Origin: Acidobacteriaceae bacterium
GTDB taxonomy: Bacteria; Acidobacteriota; Terriglobia; Terriglobales; SbA1
Length of the DNA stretch: 15,038 bases
Assembly: GCA_003136335.1 (NCBI GenBank)
Contig: PLEA01000564.1
Location: forward strand, 1-15,038
Direction: 5' to 3'
The notes beneath the pieces were generated by a model. That model had not been told where the DNA came from, did not search any database, and was given only the letters and a program-made list of their open reading frames with translations. Shown one piece after another: positions 14,901 to 15,038 of the stretch (the first letter of the stretch is position 1; each line of letters opens with the position of its first letter). The translations under genes and the position numbers were made by a program.

Positions 14901-15038
14901 TCCGTTTTGTCCCATCAATTTGCCCAACGGGCAGCCCATGCAAGTCAACTATGAAGGTGGGAACGTTGACCTGCGCGTTCCTTATGTCGGGTATTCGGCG
15001 GAATCAGAGACCTATAAGGCGGCCGGAGTGTCTGCCTA
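11965..15038 (+). CDS. TonB-dependent receptor, Oar-like (partial at right edge)
   Basis: The frame is open for 1024 codons from ATG 11965 to the window end with no stop. GAGG at 11955-11958 sits 6 nt before the ATG. Residues 1-29 are a signal peptide (MLKRTE, hydrophobic core, cleavage likely after AQA at 27-29). Residues about 31-118 are a carboxypeptidase-regulatory-like (CarboxypepD_reg) beta-sandwich: GGITGTVTDKTGSVLP, then TNANGNYDFVNLPIGTYTLTF. Residues about 120-300 are the plug, with ANGQRDTSNSFLLNGVDASN (188-207) and an EVRVNTSMYDAQQG motif. The rest is a long outer-membrane barrel rich in Tyr, Asn and Gly. This arrangement is the Oar-like receptor class expanded in Acidobacteriota; characterised relatives are few and substrates mostly unknown. 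Family proteins are usually about 1100-1200 residues, so the missing part is probably small. A link to purine or ureide uptake is only a possibility from position. Confidence 0.9.
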   Translation, partial: MLKRTELFAIVVVAFLCMPIALAPQAQAQQTLGGITGTVTDKTGSVLPETQVTIVGDQTSLTRTQKTNANGNYDFVNLPIGTYTLTFTHDGFQSEKVPSITVQADRTASVNATLKVGQVGTVVEVEASPLMNAVDTTNGYVLEKDQIDAVPLPTGSFTGLAILSPGVNAELPGGTGANSGLGNQPIWANGQRDTSNSFLLNGVDASNLFNGKSTSQVASARIVNNTGVANAASTSAAPIQSTASVYLAIGQALPTPAPETVTEVRVNTSMYDAQQGSTSGAHIDMSTASGTNTIHGNLYLHRGTDWLNAAPFFDKQDPNIPANDKVPQLHRYTAGGTLGGALIKDKLFGFISYQHLHDSDQEIGLSRMLVPAGLTDSNRTPQGLAAISDAYWGTNLVQALQTNPQAVSPIAVALFQYKLPNGQYMIPSNDGQIATPIFPENAISPGTAYFTSDQAVADLDWNKSAKDTVSAKYYYQHDPSLAPYAYSNVAGFAQHLDAGSQVASLTNTQTLRPNLSISEVLGILREKVYSTIAQPFSPQSFANQTGTPQINTFGSSFFPGITIVDPLGLFSSANTGGIVNLQFLTIGQGAASQGPFTGVFQNRIMPSANAIWSHGRHTVTFGGSYAYTQLNTRDDRTNQGIISTADFSQFLQGFVTTNDDFTTTKFLQGNANRYYRAGQSGAYVQDKFQFRSNLSLTAGLRFDWDGGLTEKYGRIFNFDPSLYSYNAATDTLNSNGFIIAGNNKLFPTKGVSNTTLAGRQWGLAPRLGIAWSPKKFNDKVVVRAGSGLYYDRGELYSYLSPGFAEGVINGGPFGVNQTPPYVNAQSCQNDPNVSYYLGYIPTCPASDGFSLASPWGASLGPAPSGNPADITGYLPNTGGPGIGVAAGISQGQPLFTFATYNRANKLPYTINNTLGLQWQPRNDLAIEIGYVGNLGRHEVIPIPFNQAAIASPSHPVRPGTPSEQDYTYGYTVQQASSCSPFCPINLPNGQPMQVNYEGGNVDLRVPYVGYSAESETYKAAGVSA

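Overview
The window looks like a chromosomal segment of an acidobacterium (Acidobacteriota, possibly Terriglobia-like). The main reason is the gene running off the right edge: a TonB-dependent receptor of the Oar-like type (signal peptide, N-terminal carboxypeptidase-regulatory-like domain, plug, very long barrel), which is amplified in that phylum. Moderately high GC and frequent GTG starts fit. The phylum call is inference; no rRNA or other marker is present.

Positions 1-9038 (+ strand) form one compact gene cluster for aerobic purine-ring catabolism. In order: the end of allantoinase (allB); the molybdenum, [2Fe-2S] and FAD subunits of a bacterial three-subunit xanthine dehydrogenase, the FAD subunit carrying a fused OHCU decarboxylase domain at its C-terminus; 5-hydroxyisourate hydrolase (uraH); a PuuD-type integral membrane urate oxidase without its usual cytochrome c domain; allantoate amidohydrolase (allC); the bicupin (S)-ureidoglycine aminohydrolase (allE); and a second M20-family amidohydrolase that closely resembles plant ureidoglycolate amidohydrolase (uah). 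Together these would take xanthine through urate, 5-hydroxyisourate, OHCU, allantoin, allantoate, ureidoglycine and ureidoglycolate to glyoxylate, CO2 and ammonia, the same ureide route that plants use. Four junctions are 4-bp ATGA overlaps and a fifth is an 8-bp overlap, so tight translational coupling is expected. The one sizeable gap, 274-404 before the xanthine dehydrogenase genes, holds a GC-rich hairpin.

Positions 9043-10125 (- strand) encode an adenosine deaminase of the Streptomyces-like branch. It converges on the ureide cluster with only 4 bp between stop codons and would feed inosine, and so hypoxanthine and xanthine, into the same pathway. It diverges from an APC-superfamily permease (10277-11665, +) across a short shared upstream region; the substrate of that permease cannot be read from the sequence.

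Positions 11666-11964 are a 299-bp intergenic region with a hairpin just after the permease stop, an exact TATAAT, and a 22-codon upstream ORF that has its own Shine-Dalgarno and ends in a TGATG overlap with the start of the receptor gene (11965 to the edge, incomplete). No tRNA, rRNA, CRISPR, insertion sequence or prophage signal was seen.
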